Shown here piece by piece: positions 1 to 12,600 of a stretch of DNA of 64,000 nucleotides (its first letter is position 1; each line of letters starts with the position of its first letter). Source of the stretch: Eumeta japonica (lineage: Eukaryota > Arthropoda > Insecta > Lepidoptera > Psychidae); the NCBI GenBank assembly GCA_005406025.1, contig BGZK01001455.1, positions 85,581-149,580 on the forward strand. Direction: 5' to 3'. The position numbers and the translations under genes were made by a program. Below the pieces are notes generated by a model. That model saw nothing but the letters and a program-made list of their open reading frames with translations, made no database searches and was not told the origin of the DNA.

Positions 1-262
1 AGACGTCGTCCATAGCGCATGTCACGCGCCGTCAGCACTCGCATGTGCCGTCTGGCCGCACTCGGTGAAGCTATCAAAGTCGTCTGACTTGTCATCCGAC
101 TCGTCTCGACCGACTAAATAGCATAGCCGACCCAATTACATCACTTTCAGGAGGAATTTTTTAGTGGGTTTCAGTCCCACACTACCCACGCGTACGGGTG
201 CGAGGGTGTGCAGGATAAACATTTTTTACCTCCTCCTCGACGCAAGAGGGTAACAAAAAAAA
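1..262 (+). mobile_element. Probable 3' end of a non-LTR retrotransposon, with A-tail
   Basis: GC-richer than the DNA that follows and ending in a run of ten A after 'gagggtaac' near 249-264, as LINE 3' tails do. The text 'agtgggtttcagtcccacac' followed by a 'gtgcgagggtgtgcagg' block resembles 3' untranslated ends of LINEs I have seen in moth genomes; this is recalled, not searched. No reading frame can be assigned and the 5' part lies outside the window. Confidence 0.4.
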
Positions 263-634
263 AAGCTGATTGGAATTGTCAACTAGAATTTTATCTGCTG
301 TATGTCAGATATTCTGTGTAAGACCTTGTCACATTCAGATGGTAGCTGCATAGAATAGATAGGTATATATATTAGTCTGTTGGGTCATGATGTGTAGACT
401 GTGTAGAGTAAGTGGAGAGTCTAAATTTTATTTTATTTGTCTAGATTGTCACTTCTTGATTTGTTTGCCCGTGCATTTTTATACGTTGATAATTGATGAT
501 TTAGGTCTAAATTTGGCTTAAAGTGGGAATTTGAAGAGTTGCAAATTAAAATCCATAATAGGTGTTAATTTGTATTTCTATCCGAAAATTAAATGTAAAT
601 CATCAACCTAAATTGACGTAAAAATTCGCATAAG
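263..634. other. AT-rich upstream region of the zinc-finger gene
   Basis: No coding signal. It must hold the promoter and 5' untranslated region of the zinc-finger gene starting at 635, but no TATA box, initiator or upstream exon stands out. An in-frame stop at 614 precedes the chosen ATG. Confidence 0.4.
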
Positions 635-3600
635 ATGGGAAATTCCAGCGAAATTTGCAGGATTTGCCTAAGCGCAAACAAAACAACATACTATAATATA
701 TATTGCAGCTATTGGATTAAACGAAATATTTTGTATTCGGGAATGCTCGCTAATTGCACTAAAATTAAAGTTAGTGGACGTGAATTATATTTATACGTTA
801 TTTGAAAACGCTTAGCACTATTTTGCAGTAATGTTCTTATTTTTTTAATAGTTATATTTTCATATTTATACCATCATTACTGTTACAGCCGCAAGAAGAT
901 GATGGTTTACCAAAAAAAATATGCAAGGAATGCACTAGGCAACTAAAACGAACTTACAATTTTAATATACTGTGTGAAGATAGTGATAGGAAGTTGAGAT
1001 CTACATTACTTCCAAAATATCAGTGTATACAAAGTGCCAAGGAAGTAAAAGATGAAGTTAAGGAAGAAATGTGTGATGTGCCAACAGTACAAAATAAAGA
1101 GGAGGCATGTAATAGAGACAAGGATACAAAAGAAAATGTAAAAACTGGTCAGTGGATATTAATTACTACAATTTTAGATTTATGTTAATCATTAAATTAT
1201 TTGATGAGGCTTATTAGCGGAATAACTCGAAGATATTTTTGTGATGAGGTTTAGCAGACACAAGACATTTAATATTTTGATGAAAGATTTTTTACTTTTA
1301 TACACAATGTCTCCCTCAATAAATTTTTGAGAGAAATATATTTTTCCTAAATGCTTAAAATGGCACATCAATATACAGAATAAGTCAAATTTGCAGTCAC
1401 GGGATGAAATAAATATATGTCATAAGTTAGAAAATTAATTTTGGTCAGCCCACCATAGCTTATAAACCTATTCTCATTGACTCACTAGTAAGCAAAATAA
1501 AAGTGAGTAAAAATTTAAAGAATCTAAAGGGCATGACTTTCACATACAGCTAAAACAAAAATTTGTGATATATATTGTGAATAACTAAATATATTGTTAA
1601 ATCAGATAATATTGAGATGATTCAACACTGTTTGTGTGCGCTGGTTCCTTGATCAGGGTTGTCCCTTTCACCCTATCCTCGAAACTTCACACAGTGGCAA
1701 ATCAAGGAATGGAAAAGAGAGGAACTCACCTTTCTGTGTGTCTTCACTCTCTCGGCCACCGTAGTTTGAGCACGACTGCGGGTTTGTGCTGGCTTTATAC
1801 CGAACACTAATATTCACTTGCGAGTTGGGTTCACAAATTAGATTAATAATTATAACAACATATGATGAGCGATTTGCGGTTGCGTTAGCGTTGAATGAAA
1901 GAAAAGAGAAACAAATTGGATGGCGGGTGTTAAGGAGGGGGTTATTGCCACTGCATTTAACCTCGAGAATACGGCATAAACATTGTTTTTGAAATATGCA
2001 TATTAAAATTTTTTTTAAGTAAATATTTATTTATCTAAAGAAAATTTTCTTATACATGTTGATTCCTTGTTAATATTTAAACTTATTCATAGTTCATGTA
2101 ATCTGGGAAATACGATATGTTTAGTAGATAGATTTTATATAAATTGTCATCTGAATGACATCTGTGTTCAACAAACTAAGTTATTATAAAAGAAAAATGA
2201 GCAGGTATACATTCTCAATTTGTTCATGCTAATACTTGTTACTTATTGTCTAAGGGACCGAAATATTTTAAGGGTCAAGGCTAAGACATAGCGCCCACTA
2301 CAAAATGGAGGAATTTTCGTCTATGGGCACATTCTATCAATTATGTATGTGTATAATTATAATATTTCGTGACATACATAATTTACAGATGTATTCAGAA
2401 ATATTTCCTAACTTCTATAGAATGTCCAAAGATTAATTATTTTTATTATTGGAAAATATAAGGTTGTAAAAAAACAGATATTTCTGTTTTCTCTACAATT
2501 TTAACAATTTTTATATTCATTTTGAGGTGTTACTGATAATTGTAAAAATGATCTAACTACACGGATATTTGAAACTATACAGATAATGAAATTGCATTTG
2601 ATTTGTAATTTATACTCAAAAACTGTAATACACTATAAACAAATCGTATTTTATTTTAAAGCATATGCTGTCTTCATACTGTTTTGGGTAATTGTAAGAA
2701 GTAGTATCATTTTGTTATTTCCATTGGCCTTATGATAGGACAGTCAGTTAAGCTTTATCTATCATTAGGCTTTAACCATAAATCATTTATTTTACTGAAT
2801 AAGAGAAGGTTACTATAGAAAAATAATTATCATATCAGTGATATGGACTGTATTTCCTTATTTCAGAACCAAATTACAATAATGATGATTTTTGGGATGC
2901 TGAAGACGACAACATAATACTTGGTGAAATAAAGGCTAAAGAAGTTTTAAATGGTTTGCTATATTAAATACATACACATTACACATATTAAATTATGTAT
3001 AGAAGTTAACATGTAATACTTATTTAGTAATGTGTTATTTTTAATTAATGTCTCTACAGATAAAAAGAATACAGAAGACGACATTAATAATGAAGAAAAG
3101 CCAAAAAGTAAGAGAGGCCGTAAAAAGAAAGGTAGCATATAAATTCCGTATGATTTTTTAAAGTAAATTATTATTATTGTTCTTACAAACTCGCCTATTT
3201 CCAGAAGTGTAGGCCGAGACTATAGATTTCCATATGATACAATCTTTGCATATTTTTTATTACTACTATTTCTTCACCGACATCTATCAATCTTTTCTTG
3301 TAGTCTCATTGGTTTCGAGTGTTTAAAATTTGGCCTTTTTAATTTACCGCCAATTAAATCTGCATAGAATTTTCTAGGACAAACCGCTCTATAAATTTGT
3401 TCTGTCAGGTTATTTTCATTAATCCTTTCCAGATGGCCAAACCACCACAACAAACATTTTTCTACTCTTGTCATCGTCTTTCAAACCGTCCCACTCTCTG
3501 ACATCACTTCCTGCGTTTACCTTTCAAAGACACTCCACACATATTATTCAGAGATCACATCTCCACAGCATTGATTCTACTTTCATTTATCTTCTGCAAT

Positions 3601-6600
3601 ACTCAACTTTCACTACCATACATATGATTAGAGATCAGAACCCATTATAGATAGCTATATTTGTTTGTTGTGAAACACTGTTCTTATTTATTATAGCAAG
3701 CAAAGCCCCATTCACTTATTACCTGCATTTACTCTCCATTTAATGGAGAGTAAATCATGTTTACTATAATTTGTAAACACTACCCAAGTATAAAAACTCT
3801 TTCATTTGTTCTACTTTCTCGCATATACATATGTATATCGCATTCAGTCATGCTTCTGCTGCTTTTGAACATTATGATCTTAGTCTTACTGAAATTTACT
3901 TTCATAACTCGTTTCTTAACAGAATTATTCATTTTAGTTATTGTCCTCTGCACCTCACACTCTGACTGTAAAGGTTACTTGATCGTCAGCAAACAGGTGG
4001 CATTTGAAAGACAGCTTATCCATTCTTAGTCCACACTCATACTCCTTCAAATAATACAGATACCTATCCTTGAGTAGGTTGAATAGCCACGGTGAAGCTA
4101 CACGTCCTTGTATGACACCTCTGCAGCTGCCAAACTCGTCAGTGTATGTTCCTTTATTCTTATGCAGGCACTGGAGTCTGTGTAGAGATGGCAGTGCCCA
4201 TGTTGATCCCTACTCACACCATCCATGGATAGGGTTCTCCATAGGTCACTATTTTTTACTCTTACCATAAATTTTTTTCAGATCTATGATAGTACAGAAG
4301 ACCTCTTTGCCCTTGGCCAAAATTTTTTTGTATTGTTGCACAGAGAAAAAATTTGGTCATACGTCCCATCCCGTTTTAATATTCAACTAATACATCACAG
4401 ATCTTACTTTTAGTCTCATTCAAAACTCTTTTAATAGTGCTTTTCACATACAATTTACCAATGGCACTGAGGAAGTTTATAGAGCAGTAATTTTTGCAAA
4501 CCTGCCCTGAGCTTTTCTCTTTATATAAGGATACAATGACAGCTTTGTAACATCATTATTTTTGAGTTATATAAGATAAAATAATTTTATGAAACATATG
4601 TCACTCAGGGAATTTACACACGTAATATGTATTGACTGAATTTTAAGCGTTATTAATGTGGTTAGAAAGATACATTTCCTGAGAAAAAATGTTCCCCTGT
4701 ATTTTGAAAATAAATGAAAGTTTTCGATGTTTAATTGTAATGGTAAAGTAATTATATGTTATATATATTTAAAGATTTTATCTATGAGTAGTGCATTATA
4801 CATTTTGATGTAAACTACTATAAGTTTAATAATTTCAGTATTTGAAATATAGCAGAATATTTTGGTGCATAAATTTCGGATATATATATATGGAGTTTTA
4901 TTTGTCTAAACTACAATATTATTTGTTTATTAATTTTCAATATTATTGTTTCAGTTACAGATGATGGAGAATTAAGCAATAGCAGACTACCACACCAGTG
5001 TGACATTTGTGGGAAATTCTTAAGTACTAAAAGTAATTTGAAAGCTCACAAGATCTGCCACACAGATTTACGACCTTATACATGTACTGAATGTCCAGCA
5101 TCATTTAGGTGACTTTACTTATTTAAAACTGTAGATTATTAACTTTAGTTAATTGTAACAAGTTACTACTCAGTTATTATTGTTAGTTAAAATTGAGCTT
5201 TTTACATTTCACTGTACAGTGACAGTAATCACATAACGTAAGTAAACTTTAAGAATTATATACAGCAATTACAATATTTATTTGTAACATATAATTCCTC
5301 ATAGTATTTTGTTGTAGCAACACTGTTGATGTTATGCCTGACAATTTGAGTTCTCAATCTTTAAAAGTAAGATTAATAAATTACTTTCCTTGCAAAAGAT
5401 TCCCAATTTATTTACTAACATACAAAGTATTTAAAATAAAGTGTAGAAGAAAAAGTAAGCTTGTCCCAAAATGTGTTGTTTTTTGTAAACAAAAGATATT
5501 TATTAAGGTCTTTGTATATATATTAATTAGAGTAGACATTAAAATACAATCTGAAATGTTGACTTAGTCTTTAAGGAAATTAAAATTTGATTATGATGAT
5601 AAAATTAGGCTTAACACATTAATGCCTTATGAAATAATTAATTCTGTTTGTAGGATATTTAAAACTATATAATATTACAAGTTCTTCACTCGTTGCTTGA
5701 ACTGTGTACTTACATTTTTTTATATTTTATGATTTTACTGTCAAACCCAACGTCATTCCTGTATTAGTTGTGATCCCGGTACAGTTCCTGATTTCAATCC
5801 TTGTCACACTCTTTATTCTAATTCTGGTTCTACATTCAGTTTCAACCCCTGTCCTGTTCTCAATTTCAGCCTCAGTTCCAGCTCTCGATTCTGAAGAAAA
5901 AAAGAAATTTTTATTTGATATTCTTATATAAATGTTATTGCACAACATTTAATTATTATAAAAATATTATATTATCAAAAAGGTTGTCACTAATCATATA
6001 TTGTAGTAGTGGTCACTACTACAATGTTGATCTTCTGTGACACCTAGCTCGTGTGAAATGGAAATCCAGTAGCATCTCTGACATCAAAACAAAACAATCA
6101 TATACAATAAGAAAATGAAACTAGTTGATATATATACTTAGAAACATTAGTGTTGTTTGAGGTATACAACAATTATATATGGCTGAATAAGATGTGGTTT
6201 TATACATATTTTATCATAATAGCATAAGCTATCAGAACTACATGAACAATGAAGAAATCATAGACAATCCCATTTCAGAATGACCTTTTATATAAAACTT
6301 GTTTGTATATGTAATAAATAAGCCTTTAAGGACTTTTTGAAAGAGAAGATTGAACATTAATTTCTAATAGATTTTACTCCCTGTTCCATTTTCAATTTAG
6401 ATACCGCTATAACTACAGTTCAAATGTATACAAATCTGCGGCTTATGCTAGTATTAAAATAAAATATAGGCTATGTTACTCCAGGGGATACTGTAATTTT
6501 CTATTAGTGTAATAATCGGTGTAGTAATTTGCTTCAACAATACAAATATATGGATGTAGACAAAGACCAGTGCTTAAATAGATAACATAAAAAAAAAACA

Positions 6601-9600
6601 CTTAGATGTTTGTTAGGTAGTTTGACCATCATTGATCAAATGGTGTTGGTGTTTAGTAATTTCATATAATCATCCATTTTATTTATACAGATAAAAATTA
6701 CAAATAGTAGCAAATTTTTGCAAAAAATTATGCATGCTGTAACAGCATACATACAATCGTGTGTGTTTTTGCAGGTTAGCATAATCTTCTGTTTTTAGAC
6801 AATTTTATCAAAGAAACTATATATTGAATTAATTGTTTGTTAGCAATGTAGATGAAACATATCCTTGAAGATTAATATATAATAATTAAGCATATCCCTA
6901 ATAATAGCTGATTACTGGAATGTTGTCAGCGATGTGAGGTGTGAATGTTGTAGCTGAATCATGCCTTTCTTTTGTATGCACCATGCTTCAATGCAGAGGG
7001 TTGTCATTGAAAGAATATTTTTGTTAACATTGTATTTCTTATTTTGATTACTTATAATACTACTTGCCTTTAATCAATGTAAAAACGGAATAAATTATAT
7101 TTATTTGCTAAGAGACCTGCATAAACATGTGCAGTTCAGAGATATAGATGACATATGTTATATATCAAGATATTATAAATAAAATATAACTGTAAAAAGT
7201 GATAATCTTAATTAAAAATATTCAAGTGTATATATTTATATAAAAAAATGGACTTAACAAAAGTACAGATATGTTTTAAGCAAATGCCATTTGTTACAGA
7301 GGTTACAGTGCATTATTTCAGCACAAAAAAGTCCATACAGGTGAAACACCATACCACTGTGAGTACTGCCCCAAAAGGTTTAGTAGAAGGACAGGGCTAG
7401 TTAACCACATAAGAATGCACACAGGTGAGATACTAGTTGCTGTTTCATCAGGCTTGGTTCAATCATCTCCACTTTTGCTGTAGATACTACCAAAATATTT
7501 TTATTTCTACGGTTTAAAATTATTAAACTTACTTAGGAACTACTAACAATTGTTGACACCAATGTGATGACAACATCCTGTCGACGACTTAACATATACC
7601 CCAAGGTATGAAGTGAGTGATTTCTTGACTTGTTAAAAATTCCTCGGCAACTCCAGTCATTGGTTTGAAATCGAAACTCTTAATTACCGAGCCACTACTG
7701 GTCGGTCATCAGAAGTTATTAATAAAGCAACTGAACTATTGATGGAGTCAAAAAATTATGTTGGCATCAAAATATTAAGAATAAAAATTTGATAATTAGA
7801 ATTAGATATTTTGGTTTATACCCATACATCTACCAAAATTTTTTTGTATCCATTTGTAAGATTAGTAAGTCTAAGATTTATTTTTTAATTTTCTTATGTC
7901 TTGCAATCTGTCTTTACGACATTCAACTGAAGTTTATGAATTTTTGTCAGTCTTGTTTGGTGCAATATCCAGTGATAATCCCAAATATGCCCTCATATCT
8001 ATTGTCTAATCAGATCTTGCGGCGCTCATCTCTTTAATCTTCTGAATGTTATTCTAGATTGATTTACCATTGGATTTCTTGCTAATCGATTTGGGTGGTT
8101 TTGCATTTTTTTTTATGATATGTTTTCAAAGAATTGCTTTACAGTTTTTATTTTTAATTCTCAACGCAGTCACTCGTTTTTTATGTACCAAGGTGGTTCA
8201 CTTATCGTGCAAAGAGTCTGACTGGAAGCATTGAAGTATTTCAACATTGGAGTTTGAGGCAGTGCTCCACAGTTGTAAGCCATATGTCCATGTCGGTTTC
8301 AGGATGGCTTTGTAGAGCAGTAGCTTGAGACTTGCGGTTCATAAGCCAATACGACTTTCTTAGTAGCTGTCCTAGGGCTTTCCAACCAAAATGTGTTTGG
8401 TCCACGTGAGCCGTCTGTCTAGGTACATGTTTAAGAACCTTACGACCTAGTTGTGGGATGTTAACTTGATTAAGTTGCACTTCAGGACATGTCTCACGTC
8501 TTAGAATGAATGGTACGTGTATGGACTTTGATTCGTTTGCCTTGATCCTCCAGTCCTTCAGTGATTCCAAAATTTTATTTAGGCTTTTTTGTAATTTCAG
8601 TGACGCATCTAAAGGGGCTGCATCGTCTGCTAGAACGGCAGTGTCATTCGCATATGTGCCAGTAAGTACGTCTTCTGTGCACGAAAGGTCATATGTGTAT
8701 GTGAGATATAGTAAGGCACCCATAATACTGCCCTGTGGGATCCCACAGGGCATCTTGTATAGGTTTATCACACTGTCACCTTCTTTTACGTCGAAGTGGC
8801 GTTCGTCAAGGTGACTATAAATAAGTAGAAATTTACAGATAAGTTTGACTGTATTTTATAGAGGAGTCCATCATGCCACACTCTGTCAAAGGCCTGCGAA
8901 ATGTCCAGAAACAGAGCTGAGATGTATCATTTTTATTCAAATGCATTATTAATTCTTTCTACTAATCTGTGAACCTGCTCAATTATTCCGTGACCTTTCC
9001 TGAAATCAAACTGATGCTCTGGAATTAGTTTGGCCTCCGTGATTTTCACCATAATCTGCTTGATGAAGACTGAAGATTTTCTCAAGGGCTTTAGATAGGA
9101 TAGGTAGGATACTTATAGGTCGGTAGGATTTTACATGCGCGCGTTCTTTCCCAAGCTTCGAGATCAGTATTATTTCCACTACCTTCCATTGTGGTGGAGC
9201 ATAGTTTTTCCAAAGAGCAGAATTAAATAGTTGTGACAGGAATTTAATTCACACTGGTGGTAATTTTTGTAGTGCTTTAGCAGTGATAAGGTCTTAACAA
9301 GGAGCCTTATGTGTGTTTAGGGTTTTTATAACCATATTTACTTCTGTCTTAAAGAATTTTTTAATTGGCTTGTTTATCTGATGAGTTGCGTTTAGTAAGG
9401 TTGATATTGTTTCCCCCTGTGTTGATCCGAGTTCTATGTTTGTAGTAAAAACGTTGGATAGATGTTTAGCAATAGTTTCGCATTTGTCTTTATCTATCCT
9501 TGTTCATCTTGCATCCTCTTTTTTTAATAGCGATTGGTGAGTAATGGGTCTTTAGCTTTCTTGTGACCTTCCAAAGAGAGTATTCTGTCGCTTTGGTAGC

Positions 9601-12600
9601 ATCGAGATGTTAGACAGTTGTACACTGATACCTCTATTTCTATTTATCGCCAGAGTTTCCTTGAGTTCTGATGCAAGTTTATTAAATTTAGCTTTATCTC
9701 CTAGGTATTTTGTAGTCTGCCATGTTTTTCTGGCCTTACACTTCTCCTGTATCAGCTTGTGAATGTATTTTGGGTAGATGTATATGTCCTTTTTGCATCC
9801 CTGGTTGATTGGGGTAGAAGCGCGATGGCTTGTTGTGTATGCTATTGTTGAACAATTCTACTCTTTGTATAACTCCATATCAGATTTAAGTGGAATTTTG
9901 CAGTCCGGTGACTTTGCGATCAGTTCCTGTAGTGTACCATTAGTTTTTAGAGTGTAGCTTGCATGGCTTTAGTTGAGACATAGCTTTGCAACTCAGTTGC
10001 GCGATGATTGGAGAATGATCCGAGATCAAGTCAAAACTGGATTAGCATTTCAAGTGAGATCTGGACAATCCTTTTGTGACTGTGAAGTCTACTAAGTCAG
10101 GTTACTTGTTGATATTTGCAGGCCAGTTTATAGGTTTACTGGTAGAGGTAGTGTTCAGTTCGAGGTTCTCAATCGACTTTAGCAGCTCCCGTCTTTTCGA
10201 TGTGACCAGTCTTGAACCCCAAATGGCATGCTTCACATTGTAGTCTCCAGCTGCTACAAATCAGTGTCCGAGGTTTAGGAAAAAGTTTGAATGATCTGAT
10301 TGTTTCAGGTTATGTTTAGGTGGAATGTATAGTGCTGTTATATTTAGATCTCCAATTGTGTCAGTAATTAATACACTGGTCGCTTGTATTTGCTCTGTGC
10401 AGTATAAGTGTGAGATGACAGTCAGTATGTATTAACGTTATTGTTTAAACAAAGAAAAATTAAACAAACGGCAAAAAAATAAATTTTTGCAATGAATTGT
10501 TTTCAAAATATTTAAACTATTTTAATTCAAAAAGGTCCTTACATCTATTATCGTATTTCTACTCCTTTGATAGTAATTAATTACTAAAACACGTGCACAA
10601 AAATTGCTGTAGATCGAGGTTATCCCAATTAAATTGTTATAATACTTTAGAAATAGTTAGTCTTTCATTTTTTTATTGAATGTTCGATTAATCATTAACA
10701 ATACAGTCGATTGTAATTTGAATAAGTTGTCTTTTACTTTTTTATGCTTAACAACAATATGCTCTCCGCGCGCATGCATTACCGAGAGAGAAGCATTACT
10801 TTCTCTCTTAGTAGCATATGTGCTCCTTCTCACTCATATTGCATTGAACTATATAATAACTATATGTAAGAGAGAGATAGGTTCGGCTCTTTAAAAATGT
10901 TTTACTGTTTTAATTCATTCCAACCTAATCTGTGCACTTACACGATTTATATGTAATTGTAGGTGAAAAACTCTACAGCTGTGATATTTGCTTCAAGACT
11001 TTCATCCAAAGCGCGCAGCTTTCTATTCACATGAAAAGACATAAAGGAGACAAATCATTTTTATGTCAGGATTGCGGCAAAGGCAAGTAACATACCTATT
11101 TAAAAACTGGCCAATTGCAACTAGAACTCGCGCATATAAGGTTCTGTACTACAACACAATATATTTGTTTTAAATACTGAAAAGGAAGTATTTTCTACTG
11201 AATATTTGATGATAGTCAAAACACAATTATGATGAATGATTAATTATGAAAGCATTAAAATATATAGAAGTTTAAAAAGCTGTCGGATGGAATAGGGTTT
11301 TGCCAAAGATGCTGAAGGGCGACAGGAATATAGTGGCAAGCCTGCTGTACCAGTTTCTTAATGAAAGCTGGAAAAGTCATAGGGTTCCTAATGACTGGTA
11401 CAAAGCTGTCATTATACTCTTCCATGATGGGAAAGGCTCAAGGGCAAGCTTGCACAATTACTGTCTTATGAGCCTACTCACCGTCGTTAGCAAACTGTAT
11501 GCGAAAATCATTATTGAAAGGGTTGTGAATGAGACTGAAAATATAATCTGGAATGCTCAAGCAGGATTTCGAAAAGGGATAGGGTTTACAAAGCAAGTTT
11601 TTTCTTTGCAAAACAATACAGAAAAGGTTTTGGCTAAGGGTCCAAAGGTCTTTTGTACTTTCATAGTTCTGGACAAACTTATGATAGAGTAAAAGGGCAT
11701 CATGTATGGAGAACCCTATCCATGCATGGTGTGAGTAGAGAATTAAATGGACACTACAATTTCAATGCAGAAGCTCCAGTGCCTGCGTCAAAATAACTAG
11801 GGCATATATTGACTGGTTTGACATTTGCAGCGGTGTCAGAAGTATATCTAGCTTCACTGTGGTTGTTCAATCTATTTATAGATAGTTGTCTGTATGATTT
11901 TGAAAAATAATAAGTGAAGACTAAGAATGGACAAGTTGTTCGAAAGAGATTCTAATATATATATATAATGAAAAGTAAATGTCAGCAAGGTTAAGGTGAT
12001 GGTGTTTGGAAAAAGCAAAATCATGAGTGAATGCGATGTATAAATAGGTGGTGAGAGTGGCGAACAATGTATACTACTTGGGCTGTCTACTTACACAAGT
12101 TGGGAAACTAGTGAACACGTGCAAGCAATAAATACCGAAACGTTTTGTTTTGCACACTCTTTCAAAATGACTCATTGACAAACAATTTTATGTTATAGAG
12201 GTTGTGGAAACATTTCTTTAAGTTACTGACGGCCAATATAGAGATTACTTATTTTAGTTACCGAGGTTTGAGTTATCGAGTTTCTACTGTATTTTATAAT
12301 TTTTTTTCATCCATTAATTTGCCGATTCTTAGCACGAGCCTCATTCATACTTAGGCGAATTTTATTTATTGTTTTCTATAAGTTTACACTATAATCATGC
12401 CAAATTTGTCGCTTGCATATATTACTGCTTTTATAATAGAGCAAAAATAAAAGTAATAAATTGATATGCAATTAAATATGCACTCACTTAGCGAGTGTCA
12501 ATTTATACTGGACATTAACAAAATTTTAGGTGCAGTAGTTTCGGAGATAAGCAGGAAACGGTTATAGCCTGGGGATAAGGTCTATAAACGTCATAAATTT

